In this document: one piece after another, positions 42,491-56,054 of the stretch | How the letters are laid out: each line of letters opens with the position of its first letter | Position numbering within the stretch: the stretch's first letter is position 1 | From: Lepidurus packardi | Taxonomy: Eukaryota > Arthropoda > Branchiopoda > Notostraca > Triopsidae | Length of the DNA: 64,000 bases | Direction of reading: 5' to 3' | Assembly (NCBI GenBank): GCA_023053545.1 | Contig: JAKZAN010000003.1 | Span: 10,001 to 74,000, forward strand | Made by a program: the position numbers and the translations under genes | Notes under the pieces: generated by a model | Told to the model about the DNA's origin: nothing | The model's input: the letters and a program-made list of their open reading frames with translations, nothing else | The model's database searches: none

Positions 42491-45400
42491 GATGATATTT
42501 TGCTGTGACCGCTTTCATTAGCTTCATTTTATATTTTATATTAGCTTCATTTCATATTTCATTTTAGCTTCCTTTTGGCTCCGAGAACTAGAAAAGAGAA
42601 AACAACCAGTATTAACCACTATGAAAGACGCTATAATGTATGGTATTCGGCGTTTGTACCTTTTGTCGACACTCGGTGAATAAGACAAGAAAGAGTTAAA
42701 GTTCCAGACGATTGAGTCGTTGGCCAAGTCGACTTATTCACATCTTCCTTGTCGTTTCGAGACATTGGACGAGTTTCGCAGCCCAAAGAGGTTTCCTTTC
42801 TCCCTTCTTTCCGCGGTCTACAATACGGAGGTCCTACAAAACAACACAGAAAGGAGAAAAAAAGTTAGTGGGAACTTATACAAACGAGTCAAAGGCTAAA
42901 TCCTAAAAACGACATTTTCTTTCTAACGCAAAAGACTTTCCGAATCTCAAAGAACATGTACAAAATCTTTTACTTTGCACTAAATTAAAGGATAAATTGG
43001 ACTATAATATTCAGTATTTTGAATTTTAGCGCTCCTTAAAAAGAATGTCTCAAGAGACTCAAATGAGAAGAAATTTCCCTCAAAAGTTGGAGAATTTAAC
43101 AGCTATTTGGGGAAACGAAAAGGTTACTTCGACTTCCAAAATTTGATATCGTCTTCGGTAGACAAGCTTGAAAACAGCGCGGATTTGAAGAAAGCTCACC
43201 AAAGGAACCAGACTACAGGGCTTACGCATGGTCCAATACAAAGCGCTCCTTTTTCTAAACCCTATTGGGAAAAATGGGGAAAATTAGCACCGAAAAGGCA
43301 TTAAACTTAATGTCAAACGTAATACCGTCAGTACAGAAAATCCACCAGGGAGTCCCATGTCCACTCAGCTCAAGTCAGGAGCTCAAGGTCATCTGAACCC
43401 CAGGACCAAGGATTGCTTAACGTGTCCACCTTCTTATTGGGAGCCAAAAACTAAATAAAAAGATATTACTATACTTGTAACTAACACGGCATACGATCAG
43501 CTCAGTTCTCTTCCGGGTGTTTTCTCAGAAATTTACAAGAAATGACCCTAAGCTGAGATAAAATCTCCCTAAAAAATGACAAAATGCGACAAGTTTGAAA
43601 GAAAGAAAACACTGACCAAGAACTGTTTTCATTCTTTCAAACCGAATTCTTCGAATTTGTTTATAAAAATAAGTTTGACTTGCCCAAAAAGACGAATGTA
43701 ATGTAGAAGAAGTAATGCACGAAATGTACTCCCCTCTCTGGAAAGACTCCAATGTGTCCCTTCCCCAGCCTCTAGACGTAGCAGGGGTAGAAAATACGAC
43801 AATTTTTCCCCAAGTCGACCAGGTGCAGGTTCTGCTCCCTTTTCTTAATTGTTGCAACCCAGAACCCTTCGAGAGTTCTTCCTCCTTTTCTCTCGTGGTC
43901 TCATGAGCGTCCTAGAAAAAAAAGGAACAAGAATTAAAACGGTAAAATAGGAATAAAAGCTCTAAAACTCAGCTACTGAAACACTTGAAAATGAGTTTAC
44001 CTTCTATGAACCTATTACCAATATGTTCAAACATAAAGTGAACGCTTCGGCTAGGGAAAGAAACCAAAAAACCACATTGGAAAAAATAAAAATAAGCTCT
44101 TATCTCTTCTGAAAAGTTCTTATCCGGCCCCCAGAAGTTGGCTGAGCGGAACGGGAAGAGAGAAAGGACCACACACTGAACACTTACAAACTGTTTGTGA
44201 AATTTGTCACCACCTAATAAATAGAAAAGGAACAACTCTTAGTAATGCTGTTCATGTTTAAACACAACTTTGTAAGGTCTTCAGCTTTAACAAGTTTCAT
44301 TTGAGTGACGGAAAAAGCACGTCATCCCACCCGACTTGACAAACCGAAACCTGGCGGACCAGCCGTGTATGCGAATGCTCTCGCGTTGAGCGGCACGGAA
44401 CAAAGACAGCATATCGTTCGCTACGCTCGCTTCGGGCGCGGTACCGGCTATGGCGACCATTGCTGGGGAATATTTAATATTACCTTTTTCAACCGGAAAA
44501 TGGGAAAAATTGGTTTCCACTGATACTTTATTTTTTTTTAAACACGGGATTTTTCCCTGGGAGTGTATCTTTGTTGGTAGTTACGAGACTTGATGAATTA
44601 AGCGAAATTTGACTATGGCTAAAATTAGATTTGATTTTTTTTTAAGTGGAGAAATAATTTTCGTCTCAGTAAAGGAAACGAAAGGCAGTGTACGGGAACT
44701 TGAGACTTATTGTTAAGCGAATTAATGGCAATGTGTAGCCAGTGGGAGCGAACAAACTTGAAAACGTTCGAAAACCTAGTGACGCAGGAATAATTCGAGA
44801 ATATTCGGTAATGACGCTTTTAATTAACAAAGTGTGAAAATATGCACGCTGGTTGCTTAACAGTTAAGCTTTGATTGCTTTCAGTTTGACTAAAATCCGA
44901 TGGAGTCGATAAATTTAAAAATAAAACGGGAGCAAATTACCTGACGTGTGCTACACTGGGCGTCTGTTCACAATATGGCTTGGGTTCTCTAATTCCGTCG
45001 TCTACGCAAAGTGGCGGCGAGTGCCTACATAAACAAAGGTCTGTATCTTTGGCAAAGGTTTTACGCAAATCAGGCTTCAAACAAATCATGCATACTGAAA
45101 ACATTGCATCGGTTTCTGCTTTTCGTAGTATGGTATTTGTAGGTCGACACTTCAGTAAATCCAATTAGCTTTACTTTAGCTTTAAGTTCGTTTTACAATG
45201 TACGGTCATTTTGTTTCCATGCACCGAGCTTCTCTATTTTGCAACTATTTTCCGAACAGCAGCAGGAGAGTTTTAGGAGTGTTGTTTATTTCCAAATGTA
45301 CTATTTAGAACCCACTTTTCTCGAAAATTGCATGACAGGACTGCTAACACACGATTTATTTTTTCAAGTCTATTAAATAAGGCACAAGCATACCTGCAAT

Positions 45401-46684
45401 ATTACGCTAGGAACATTATTGTCAAAGGTGTTGACAAATATCCAATCATCACACATCTCAAGAAAACTTGCGGCAACTTTGCTCGTGTTACAGGTCGAAT
45501 TGTTATGGCGGAGTTGGAAATGAGTCAAGAAATTAGCCCCTCAGTGGCGCGCCGAAAATAATGTTGCCGTATGGTGTGGCCATCTAACAGCACTTTTAAC
45601 AAACAGCTCTTAGCTTCATTCGGGGCGTGCCTTATCGGTTTGAACTAAGCATCGTTTACGTCAAGTGAGGTCTGCTGGCTTAACCTGTTTTGGGGGCCTT
45701 TTTCTCTCTTTGGTAATCTTCGATTCTTGCGTCTGTTAACTTGTCATTTCCATGTTACTTATTAACAATAGTGTTGCGTTAAAACGTGTCGGCGTTGAAG
45801 ACCATTTTATGGAAAAACAAAGGATCTGGCGGGGAACCAACCAACTTCAATTTCCAGGCCCAACTAACGTGAAAAAGACCATCCATCACTCGCAATTGAA
45901 ATGGGTGAACACTTTCAACCTTGTCGGTGGTGAACGTCGAATAAGCGCGAGGCAACGTTTCTGGAATTACGTGAACTTGGATCTTAATGACTGCGTTGGA
46001 AGCTGAACCGGATGCTACCTGGAAAGTTTCCACTTTTTATGATGCAGTTGACAAATTCATGTATGGCAGTTGTTAAGGTAACCAACACATTTAATTAGCA
46101 ATTACTTGCAGTCAAAGGGAGTGTACATTAATTCTAATTGTTTGATCCTAAGAAGACAATGGGAACTTGAAGCAACGCATAGAGAAGCAAAGTATAGCAA
46201 TAGTTTCTGCCATGAATATGGAGTTCTGTTCCAGTTTTATCTGTATTTTGTTTCCTGTGGTGGGGAACCAGGCTGCTCCTGAGCACCCCTGTTCTGTTTT
46301 TGATCCATCAGTGTAGACTTGGGTGAAATTTTGATAGTGCTCTGATACTAACTCGCTGCAGAGTGTTCGGGTTTCAGTACTATTTCTACTTCGGGGAAAA
46401 CTTGTTAGTAATTATCTTATCCCAGGGGTTTTGGTGAGCATGGGGCGTGGGGTTCGGCCAATGTTTTCTTATTGTTAGGTTGCCAGGTTAGGCCTAGGGG
46501 TAGTCGCCGTGACTGAGGTCATGCTAAAAGAAGGTTACGGGGGTAACGAAACAAGAGGCCTGACGTAGCAGAGTTGAAGAGAGAAAGTCGTAATACCAGA
46601 GAGCTAACAGTAAAGCCGAATGTAGGTATACTTGTGATGCGTTATTACTTTAACCTGGTGTACGAGTGTTTATGTTTGGCAGAC
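42491..46684. other. 4.2 kb with no recognised gene
   Basis: AT-rich sequence with short open frames on both strands. None shows a domain I recognise. A cysteine-bearing minus-strand frame at 45164-44937 ends at a CAG/GTAATT donor and might be an exon. A GC-richer island lies at about 44330-44460. Confidence 0.5.
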
Positions 46685-46690
46685 CAAATA

Positions 46691-47458
46691 AGTAGTATAG
46701 GTACCACCATTACTGCCACCTCCATTACTGCCGCACCAATAGGAAGCCTCCATTTCTCCCAAGCCCCGCCCCTTTTATGGCTGCACCAATAGGATGCCTT
46801 CATTTCTCCCCTAGTCCCCGCCCTGACGCCTGCGCAGTATGGTTTGACAACACCTAGTTTCTAGCGTTTCAGCCACTTTCACGTTGGCGCTGTCCTCACA
46901 ATTGAGCAGCTCTCGTGTCGACAACAGTGTCCTCCGCAAACAAACTTAATTACCATTAAAGTTAAAGACACTTTTTCGGACTCGACATTAAAGTTAAAGA
47001 CACTTTTTCAGGATTACCATTAAAGTTAAAGACACTTTTTCAGATTCGACATTAAAGTTAAGGACACTTTTTCGAGAATAGACATTAAAGTTAAAGACAC
47101 TTTTCGAGATTCATCATTTAAGTTAAAGACACTTTTTTCACAAAATACACACACATTTAAGTAAAGACACTTTTCCAAAAATAGACATTAAAGTTAATGA
47201 CACTTTTTCGGAGATAGACATTTAAATTAAAGACACTTTTTGTAAGTTTAACCTTCGAAATGTATTTTCTTTCAACAAATACAATTACAAATTCATTCGA
47301 AATAATGGTTGGTGGTTTCACTACACTGTAAGATTTTTTTTGGAGAGTGTGCCATCATGCTCATCAGGCTATCAACTGTTGCACACACACTGATAACACC
47401 AACTCACCAACTCTTGCGTTTGCACAACCCCTCTGGCTAGGATGCTTGTCAGCTCACA
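46691..47458 (-). repeat. P2 terminal inverted repeat with 9-unit minisatellite
   Basis: Matches the P1 TIRs. The 32-bp array occupies about 46950-47243 with nine units. The inner boundary is set by homology with P1. Confidence 0.92.
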
Positions 47459-47478
47459 CTCATGTGTTTGACACCCCA

Positions 47479-47796
47479 TCAAGCTGTGGCTGTTATTGAG
47501 TATTCGAGAATACCATATAGTTTTTCATTGGCGCGCACTGTCAAACGTGTCACTTTGCTTTTCAATTGACCTGACGCATTGTTATAATGTTTGTCAAAAG
47601 CATACTCGTTGGGAGAGTCTTTCAATTTTTTTATCACATCGTTTAAAAACATTTTTCTCACCAATATTTGCTTCACAGTTTTTTCCCCATTGTTTAACTG
47701 TTCCATCACAACACTTAGCACTATTTTTAACATAATGTTGGAGTGTTCTTGTCCACATTTTAATATAACACTGAGTGCTTCACTTTTGGTATCCAT
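47479..47796 (-). CDS. Polinton hypothetical protein, 105 aa (P2)
   Basis: Homolog of P1 16841-17158, with the first ATG at 47796. The sequence is identical from that ATG onward by eye, and the same open extension exists upstream. Its preservation in both defective copies suggests it was functional until recently. The function is unknown. Confidence 0.55.
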   Translation of the reverse strand: MDTKSEALSVILKCGQEHSNIMLKIVLSVVMEQLNNGEKTVKQILVRKMFLNDVIKKLKDSPNEYAFDKHYNNASGQLKSKVTRLTVRANEKLYGILEYSITATA

Positions 47797-48149
47797 AGCG
47801 AATTGTTCTATAGAGAAAAAATTTGGAACAATACAATTTATCGATGGCGAGGGGATATAGTCGTGATCGAATGTTGGGTCGATATACAATTCTGCACGAG
47901 TTCGCACCCTCAAGCTCTTTGTATCTAAAACGAGTTTAGATTATTTATTTGAACATAAACTTTGTGATAATAATTACAGTTTGCCATGATGTTGGAGTAA
48001 AGCTTATGCGAGCGTCCACAAGAACTTCATTTATTTGTTATGTAGTAATATTTATTGTTATCACGTGTTACTACGTTTTTGATAACCTTCACAGCAGCAC
48101 TGTAAATACCAAATTTACCCAAAATGAATTTTAACGTGTTGAATACATT

Positions 48150-48602
48150 TCAATACATACAAACATTTACAGAATTATAGTTGTTAAATGTGCAGGTGTA
48201 CACAAACATTGGTTCTACAATTTCTGTAGAAGTCCACGTGGATTGCATATAGTCATTCCACAGGAAATGATCGGCAACATCCATCGACCGGGTCAGTCCA
48301 TCATCAAGCAGACATCCGTTAATAGATTGAATAGAAGCGGTCTCACCACCAACGAATAGGTTCACAAGCATTCTTTGTTGAGAAGGTTCTGGAATAAACC
48401 GGAAAGCACCATCTTGCGCGCAAACCCAAATTTCGTTGAAATTGTTGTGAAACACAATCGGATCTTCGTTATGTATAAATTTAATACATGCTTGACTCGA
48501 ACTATCACACGTTACAAGACATTGATAACCATTTGCAGTTGCTATGTAAATACAAAATTTACCCAAAGCAGTAACAAAACTTTTTGGAGAGCGTGCCATC
48601 AT
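48150..48602 (-). CDS. Polinton hypothetical protein, 150 aa (P2)
   Basis: Homolog of P1 16035-16487, intact, with tandem ATG codons at 48602 and a handful of substitutions. Its leader (48603 to about 48720) directly joins the truncated penton gene through the deletion. Confidence 0.6.
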   Translation of the reverse strand: MMARSPKSFVTALGKFCIYIATANGYQCLVTCDSSSQACIKFIHNEDPIVFHNNFNEIWVCAQDGAFRFIPEPSQQRMLVNLFVGGETASIQSINGCLLDDGLTRSMDVADHFLWNDYMQSTWTSTEIVEPMFVYTCTFNNYNSVNVCMY

Positions 48603-48731
48603 GCTCGTCGGGCAGTCAACTGTCGCACACGCACACACTCTCTGATAACGCCAGTGCACTCTACACACACACTAGAATGTTCAACGATACCAACTCTTGC
48701 GCTTGCGCACCCCTCAAGCTGAGTCGATTGT

Positions 48732-49351
48732 ATAATATCACAATAAACGTATAAATTGTGAGCACCACTTTTCAGATCTGGTGTTAGACTCGAATTACAT
48801 TCCCCACGACCTTTGACCACCCGTAATTTGTCCTGATCCATGAACCCTAAGATAGCTTTAACCCGTGCCGGTAAAATAATTTCGCAAGCTTCCAAATCGG
48901 AACTCGGGGGTAGTTTCAAGCTCACTGTTTTCTTTTTGTCACGGTAAACAAATTCGACTCTCCGAGATTTATCCAATAGAGTCGGAAACATACGGTCAAG
49001 ACCACTGTTGAGATCGCTCACCAACCGATCTATAGAATCGTACACTTCCAAATTGTGTAAATTGATTTTAGTTAGCTCTTCCTTCGATGAAATTTCTACT
49101 ACTTCTTTGGTTAAACCATCAGTCTGTTTTTTAGATTTGATTTCACTGTGTGCAATCATAAAATTCTCTTCTTCGCTTAAAGTATGCATACTGTTCACAA
49201 ATAGAAATTCCACCAAAGCCACCTCATACTCATCTACAGGGACATGTATTGGTTCGCACAATAGAGTTCGATAATTACTCATAGTATTATGAGGATAATG
49301 CGACATGGATGAGTTAGAAGGTAACGTGATATACTTTTCATTGTGGGTCAT
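48732..49351 (-). pseudogene. Penton-like minor capsid protein, 3' truncated (P2)
   Basis: Starts at the ATG at 49351 and stays in frame through the C5 run where P1 is shifted, but homology ends near 48732. About 11 filler bases follow, then leader sequence of the 150-aa gene. The frame reads through into that leader to 48599, giving a chimeric C-terminus of no biological meaning. Confidence 0.88.
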
Positions 49352-51421
49352 GGTGACTGTCGACTAGATCGCATGCGACCCGAATACAGATTGCTGGGAG
49401 GTTGTTTTAAAGTCTTCCGTGTGCGGACAAAGTCTTGCCAGAAAGGTGTTAACTCTCGAGCGTTTACCCAAGTATTGAACTCGGTTGGCCAACCTTTCCA
49501 TGTTATATAGTACTCGGTCTCACCCACCGAGTTGCAACGTTGTTTGAGCACTTTTTCGATGGGGTACAAAGCTTTAAAGTTAGGTGGCGCCACATGGGTT
49601 AATTCAATACCGTAAAATTGACCAATAATATCTTCATTTTGGAGATCAACTAAATTGTAAGTTACAGGTTGAGTAAGATTCACCGTTTCAATCTTGTATA
49701 TCTCGTATGTGTTTTGAACAATATAGCCTTTATTAAAAAATGGTTTTGTATCGTTTTTAATCCGTACGTAATCACCTACACTGAAGGTGGGCTGACGAGT
49801 TTTAACAGCTGCACTGCGCATCTTATGAATATGTCGAGCTACCTCATCTTGGTTTTCCACGGTGACTTCCACAGGAGCCCGACCAATGGTTCGATGGTAA
49901 CTCCGATTGTAGTTATCCACTAATTGTGGCAACACATCTATGAAACGTTCGGTATGATGTTGAGTCATGTAACGCGAGATTCTCTCTAGGAGGGTGCGAT
50001 GGACTCGTTCCACAATCGGTGCTTTAGTTTCTTGAGTCCGAGTTAGATAAAATTTGACACCTACGTCTTTAAGATATTTTTGGAACGCGTTATTGAGAAA
50101 TTCTGTACCCTGATCCGTGTTGAAATGTTTGGGTATTAATCTTGTGTTTGTAATATGTTGTTGTAAGGTTGCGAGTACAGTAGGTCCAGTCTTGTTGGAG
50201 ATAGGATAGACCCAGAGATAACGACTATGAACATCAATAATAGTAAAAAGAAAGTTCATTCCATTATTCATTCGACTCCAGCATTGTACATCAACCAAAT
50301 CAGCCTGCCAAAGATCATGAAGCGTAGAAGTGATTACATATCGACGTGGAAAGCGACGAGGATTGTTCCGATGTAGAGTATAACTATTAAGATAGCTCAA
50401 AGCTTGACGGGCGGTGGTAAGGTTAATATTAGCGGCTTTCGGGTATTGCTGTTTGGCGTAATGCAACAAACGTTGTAAACCACCATAAGCACCCAAAGAC
50501 GAAGGATCCGTATAGAGTTGATGCCAATCGTCTCGAGTAAGCCATGTCTTTTCTACCATTTCATGCTAAATTTTGCCACTGAGGACTTGATCCAGCTCGA
50601 GCGCGTTTATACGATCGGGTGACTCTAGGGCTGGGTGGAGTGATACCGCGCGAATGGAGCAGTTTCAAACGTTCAATCTCTTTTAGCCGTTTCTCTTTAA
50701 CAATAAGCTGGGTGGGAAAATTAATATCGGCTAACGCGCGTGAAAAATCATCCATTCGAGGTAAAAAGCGACCCTTGTTGTGTGAAAAGAGATCTCTCAT
50801 GTAATCTGACACATGGCTGTTTTCTATAGTTTCCCCATATAGTTTTAGAGTACTGTCAGGATTAACTGTAATTATGTGTGCATATTCAGATTTTGTAAGA
50901 TACTCGCTAGCTGTCAACGCTTTCTCACGATATTGGTCGTCCACTTTAACCATAAATTGGGTAACGCTGGGGGTCTCTTCAACACTTGACTGCAATGGAC
51001 TATCATACATGTCGGGTTTAGAAATGTTATTAATCGGTGTTTGAAAGGGTTGTGGTGAACAGCTGCCAGTGTTGTTTACACGTGTGGGTGTTAAATCACA
51101 CTCAACACCCTCACGTTTTAAAGATGGAACCGCGGGAACAGAGGGTAAAGAAACATGTGTTGACGATGCAGCCCTCTCATGACCTGGGTGAGCAGCCTTG
51201 TAGCGTTGAAACGTTTTTTCAAACAGGTGCAACTTATTCTCAATGCTTAATTCAGGATTATTGAGAATATTCCGCATTTCCTCTTCCGCCCGATAAAATT
51301 CTGTTAGTTTGAAACTGGGGGGCGGTTTTATGGCAGACTGCGATTCCCGATGCAAAACTTGATCAATTTTGTTGGCTATGTCTAGCGGCACTAACCGCAT
51401 GGGACGCGCTGCTTTGGCCAT
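49348..51421 (-). pseudogene. Polinton chromodomain integrase, one frameshift (P2)
   Basis: The N-terminal half from the ATG at 51421 is open to about 50605, where a 4-base insertion relative to P1 (CTCG) shifts the frame and leads to a stop at 50561. The catalytic core and chromodomain are open from 50559 to 49348, with the same D, D, E residues as P1. Its lesion differs in position from that of P1. Confidence 0.92.
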
Positions 51422-51479
51422 GGCGACGTAAAAAAGCTAAAGCGGGGTTAAGTACTTTTAAAATAAATCCTCCACCCTT

Positions 51480-51740
51480 CTATACTATTCGTTTATGACG
51501 ATAGCGGAAACTCTGTTTGGATTGAGCCAAATCTCGAAGAATAAACTTGAAACGACGTAGCTTTTGTTTCTCTTTTTCCTGAAGAGGGATAACACCCTTG
51601 ACTAAATTCAAGATGATTTCGCAAATAACGTTAATAAGGGGTCGGTCAGCGTTCTGAAGGATAATTTGACGGAGTTTGGGCTGACAGCGACATAAAGTTT
51701 TCAAATAAGGTTTGTATTTCTTCACCTGTTTAAGACACAT
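51480..51740 (-). pseudogene. pX-like protein, truncated by TAG (P2)
   Basis: The basic body matches P1 4564 onward, but a C-to-T change gives TAG just before the glycine step, so the hydrophobic tail is lost (86 residues left). Confidence 0.65.
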
Positions 51741-51930
51741 CCTCTCGTTGTCTGTTTACCTCCAAAGCCAGTGTGCGACTAAAGGTTTGCCCACTCGAAG
51801 ATCGCGCTTTAAAGGCTAAAATAAGACGCGTCATAATCGACAACCATTCAACTAGAGTTTGAAGGGTTTGCGCGGCAACCTGTCGACAGCGAGTGCGCCA
51901 TTTCTTCCCAAATCTTTTATCATGAACCAT
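51730..51930 (-). CDS. Small basic Polinton ORF, 66 aa (P2)
   Basis: The ATG is at 51930. This is the full version of the frame that is stopped at codon 48 in P1. It overlaps the start of the pX-like gene by 11 bases. An intron joining the two cannot be excluded because a CAG/GTGAAG donor-like site occurs in the pX-like start. The function is unknown. Confidence 0.45.
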   Translation of the reverse strand: MVHDKRFGKKWRTRCRQVAAQTLQTLVEWLSIMTRLILAFKARSSSGQTFSRTLALEVNRQREDVS

Positions 51931-51993
51931 CTTGCAGCTTCAAAGGTTGAGTGACAACTAAACTAGACATGGGTTATAGACACAATTTAAACT

Positions 51994-54900
51994 TTATTCA
52001 TCATCTTCATTACAATATCCGTAAGCGTGACTGGTAACAAGATCTAGGAGCCAGAAACGTTTATCATCAAGAGCAGACAATGACAATTTACGAGTTTGAT
52101 AAGTATAAATTTGATGGTTGAATGAGCGGAGAGTGGTATTGGTAGTATATACCTCGCTGCGCTCACCATACAACACTTGACGGTAAAGGTCTAACGATAA
52201 TTCACGACGGGTGGCTTCTCGGGTAGTGCCCTTGGCCTTTCGTTGTTCTTCACCCGTGTCAAAACGTATACAATAGAGTTTGGGTCGTAAAGCTACAATT
52301 TCCACAATACGGTTTTGTCCAGCCTCGTTCTTAAACATGCCTAGACGTTTATCGTTGTCAGCATAGTAATATGGACTGGATGGATGTTGGTTGGAGGTAT
52401 CAAAGTGGGTGGTTAGACGATGACGCATCTCTTCCCAGAATCCGGTAGGGCTTTCCACACTGTAGCAAAAACTGTCGGTATCGGTAAAAACCAAGCGGCA
52501 GCGCGAACCAAAATGTGGGCGAATAATGTTGTAGTGGAAATCGTACATATGCATTTTGGCTAATTCCAATATTGCAAAACCTACAAGGATTGGTTTGTTA
52601 TAAAAAACGTCGGTTTTTCTCATCTGGATGAGTGCTAAATCATTCGAAATGCGTCGTGCATGGCTGAAGGCTGGACTGGCTGTTAAACTCACAAGAGTTT
52701 TCTCGTTGTTTATTACGTAGATGTTGACTCGGTTGTCTACGTTTTCTACAGTTTTACCTGAAATGTTAACCGAAGGTTAGTCAAAAGTATGAGTTTAAGT
52801 TAGAATGATTTTACCAAAGATGGAATTATTCATCAGTTTGAATGATTCACGATCAGCGTCATTGGTGGCGGCAGCTCGCAAAGCGGTGTTGCATTCGATG
52901 TAGGGCTGAAACAGCGTTGTCTGACGAAATCTGATACCACCATGCATTCGGATCACTAACAATCCGTGACTTAAAGCCAGCTGCAACATTCTGTAATGAA
53001 TCAGATATTTTTCTTTAGCGTTTAAGGTGACACATAGTTTTTCAACACGAGAGGGAAATGTTTTCCCATCCTTCAGATAATGCTCTTGGATTGCGGGGCT
53101 TAGCATATCCCATGTTATTTGTTCTTTGCGAGACATAAAGGGAAAATCGTCGTGTTCTTCGTGTAAATGGGCAGGATATTCCATGTCGACTAGTAGGGCA
53201 TAACCATAGAGCGAATCTGGGGTTAACGAGAGGATTTCGTTCAAACTGGGGCATTCTTTGGTTGATAACCAGCAAATTCCATCGGTGGGTAAAGCTTGAA
53301 CCATCGCCCATCCATACAAGTTGTTAGCATCGATATATTCGATGGAGCTATTAGGGCGTGTAGGATCATAATGTGGCAAGTCTGGTAAATTGGCTACAGC
53401 ATGACGTTGGGACACCATGGTTAGCCCCCCTCGCACGTTTTGTTTAACCATACTATGCATGGTTACATCGGTCATAAGTTCCATCGTCACCCCCGTTGTG
53501 TACAAACAGGCGTTCCAGCTAAAATGCGAAATGCTGTAAAAATGGGCTACATCCAAACCCGAATGGTGATAGGTTGTTTGACGTAAGGTGGAAAAGCAGT
53601 CGGCTAGAATGCGGACATCGCACTCTAAATACAAGTTGTGATAGTCGCGTAATGTGCGACATTGGAAAGTATCCCAAACGTTTTGTGCATGAATGTAATC
53701 CTCATCTGAAACTGAGCAACCAGTTAGGGTGGAGAAAAAGGCCAGTTGAGATGGTAAATGTGGTAAATCAAGAGCTGTCAGACTAGTCATGAACTCGTAG
53801 GGAAATATCCCTTTGCGCGCTAAGAGTTTGAGTTTCTCTTGATTCCCCGCTACCGCAGCCGCACGGTTCAAACATTGAAAGGAGTGGAGCCCCTTTTTCA
53901 AGAGAACTTGAGCCCAACGTTCCAAACTAGTGTTCATAAATTGAAGACTGTCCAGAAAGCGAACGTTATCAACTTTAAAAGTCAAGAACTTTTCCATGGA
54001 TTTGGGGATAATGTCAATGTCTTGCCCGTAATGCTCCAATGCTTGACAGATGAAATGTCCATCGTAATTCCTAGAAACAACAGATTATTTGGATTCGGTT
54101 TATCGGTTTTCACAGATACTTACTGTAAATTGTGGAAGTAGACAGGTAATTCGTAGTTTTCCAATTTACAATGGAGATTACAACCTTGGTGAGCAATACC
54201 CCGGAAAGAACCGTCAAAATGATCATGATCTATCATACGCTCGGACAAATCTTGGGGTAAGGGTTTCTTGCAGTGTACGCATATAGTAGCTGTATGTCGG
54301 GCTCTTATTGCCATTGACACATCTTTTTCATTGAGGGGAAAATTTGTTGAGCGCACCACTTGTTCAAGATTTGCTGCTGTTTCTAAGATGTTTTGTAGGA
54401 AAATCTGACCTGCATTAGGGCCAACATAGCGCTGGTATGCCACTTCACTCCCCTGCAGGTCGAGCACCAAATAACAAAAAGATAGAGCTTCGTGACGATG
54501 AAGCTTTTGATTGACGGGAGAGTGTTCTTCATCAGTTGGATCATAAGAAACTAAAAGAGATTCAAAATCGGCAAAAGCTATGTAAGGGGCACGTTGTGCT
54601 GCATTAAAACATCGCATCTGAACAAAATCGTTCTTCCCAGGAGTGGGGAGTCGAACTGCTTTTTGTTTGTTTTCCAAACAGTACATTTTATGAGCATCTA
54701 GGGACCGGGAACTTTTAAACGCGTTTAGACATTTGAGACAATAATGATCCTTATGTAGTTGATCTTTACCCAACAAACGATTTGGTGAAAGAATAGGCCA
54801 GAAATGTCCTTGCCCCAGACCGGTGCATGTATACAAAAGATTAACCGGTTCTTGGCAGAGGGTGGTGTTGGGTTTGAAAAAGGTTTTCCCAGAAATACGA

Positions 54901-56054
54901 AAAGGATAAATATTTCGAGGGGTGGCAACAAGAGTTGGTGGGAGTTTAGAGCGTTTAGGATTTTCTGCTTCTTCATCACTCTCGTCAAAACATCCAAACG
55001 GTAAAGTATCAAAAGCTAAGATATTAATAGCGATTGAATGGGCTTCTTCAAAAGCAGTTATGTCTTGAATTTTAACAGGATAGGTTAGCACTTGTGGATT
55101 AATGGTCGGTAATCTGTCGGGATAACGGGCGAAGAGATCATCTAAACTTTTAGCACTATGATGTTTTATAAAAAACTGAGAATTTTCGTCAGTTGCAGCA
55201 TGTTGACGAGCTAGCACCGCTTTGACCGCGTAGACAAAACATTGATCACCGCAACGTTCGATATTAACAACAGCTTTGCGTTTAGCGATGCCGGCAGGTA
55301 ACCGTATCTGGTTAGAGTCGTTACCACTACCTGCCATAGGAACAAACGTGGTCACTGAAGCTCGAAGCTCACTAATGTACTCCATCCGCCAACCAGAACC
55401 AGCTTGATTCTGACGATTGTGGATCACGTTGGCAATATGATCAAATGCATTTTGCATAACTTGATTTAAATCTGAAGTTGGGAGCACGATAACATACACA
55501 CTGTGGAAAAAACGGGGGTAGCGTTCGCTGCGGTTGATTTCAGGAGTGTTTATGATTTTACTCATAACGCTATGAACTACAAATTTGATTTTCACAGACA
55601 AACTCTTTCGTAGTTTAGCTTTCAATAATCCGAGAATTTGTGAACTATACTCGCTCATCAATTGTTCGGCTGTTACAATCGGGTAACGCTCAGGTCCAAC
55701 AATCAATCGATATTCCCGCAAATGTCCAGCTAGTGTACTATTCAATTAAAAAAATTCATTGTGGTTAGATTCAATCGATTGCGGTGGTGGTATATTGGGT
55801 GTGAGAGGTTCTGCAACACTTGTTGGAGGGGGTGGTGAAAGGGCGATCGTTGGCAGAGGATTTAAAATTTGACGACGACGTTTCAAACGTCGTTGTCGAC
55901 GCTTGATGCCGCGATTGAGAGTTCGAGTACGGATTGATGGGTGTGGAGCGGGGAATTCTTCGCCAGCACCTGCTTGTGACTCGTCATCCTCATCAACATC
56001 AATACCTAATTCACGAATCAAATCGCCTAAGATTGGACTATATTCAGAATTCAT
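51994..56054 (-). pseudogene. Protein-primed DNA polymerase B, two introns, one stop (P2)
   Basis: Exons are 56054-54124, 54070-52815 and 52757-51994, with introns of 53 and 57 bases (1316 codons, phase consistent). In order there are: an acidic/basic/proline-rich leader (about 1-100); a TAA at 55746-55748 where P1 has GAA; a C2H2 finger (CLKCLNAF, about 440-460); exo I (ADFESLL, about 496); an endonuclease VII-like HNH region (CVHCKK...MIDHDHFDG, about 592-629); exo II split by intron 1; exo III (YLECDVRILAD, about 793); motif A (DANNLYGW, about 890); motif B (NNSIFGK) split by intron 2; and motif C (FTDTDSF, about 1155). It replicates Polinton DNA from a protein primer (family knowledge). 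Only the one stop is visible. Confidence 0.93.

Noticed and set aside
44305..44523. GC-richer frame that looked like a bacterial insertion
   Set aside because: It is short, no family is recognised, and nothing in the flanks supports transfer.
48599..48731. C-terminal extension of the truncated penton frame as a novel fusion
   Set aside because: It is a read-through from a deletion junction into leader sequence.
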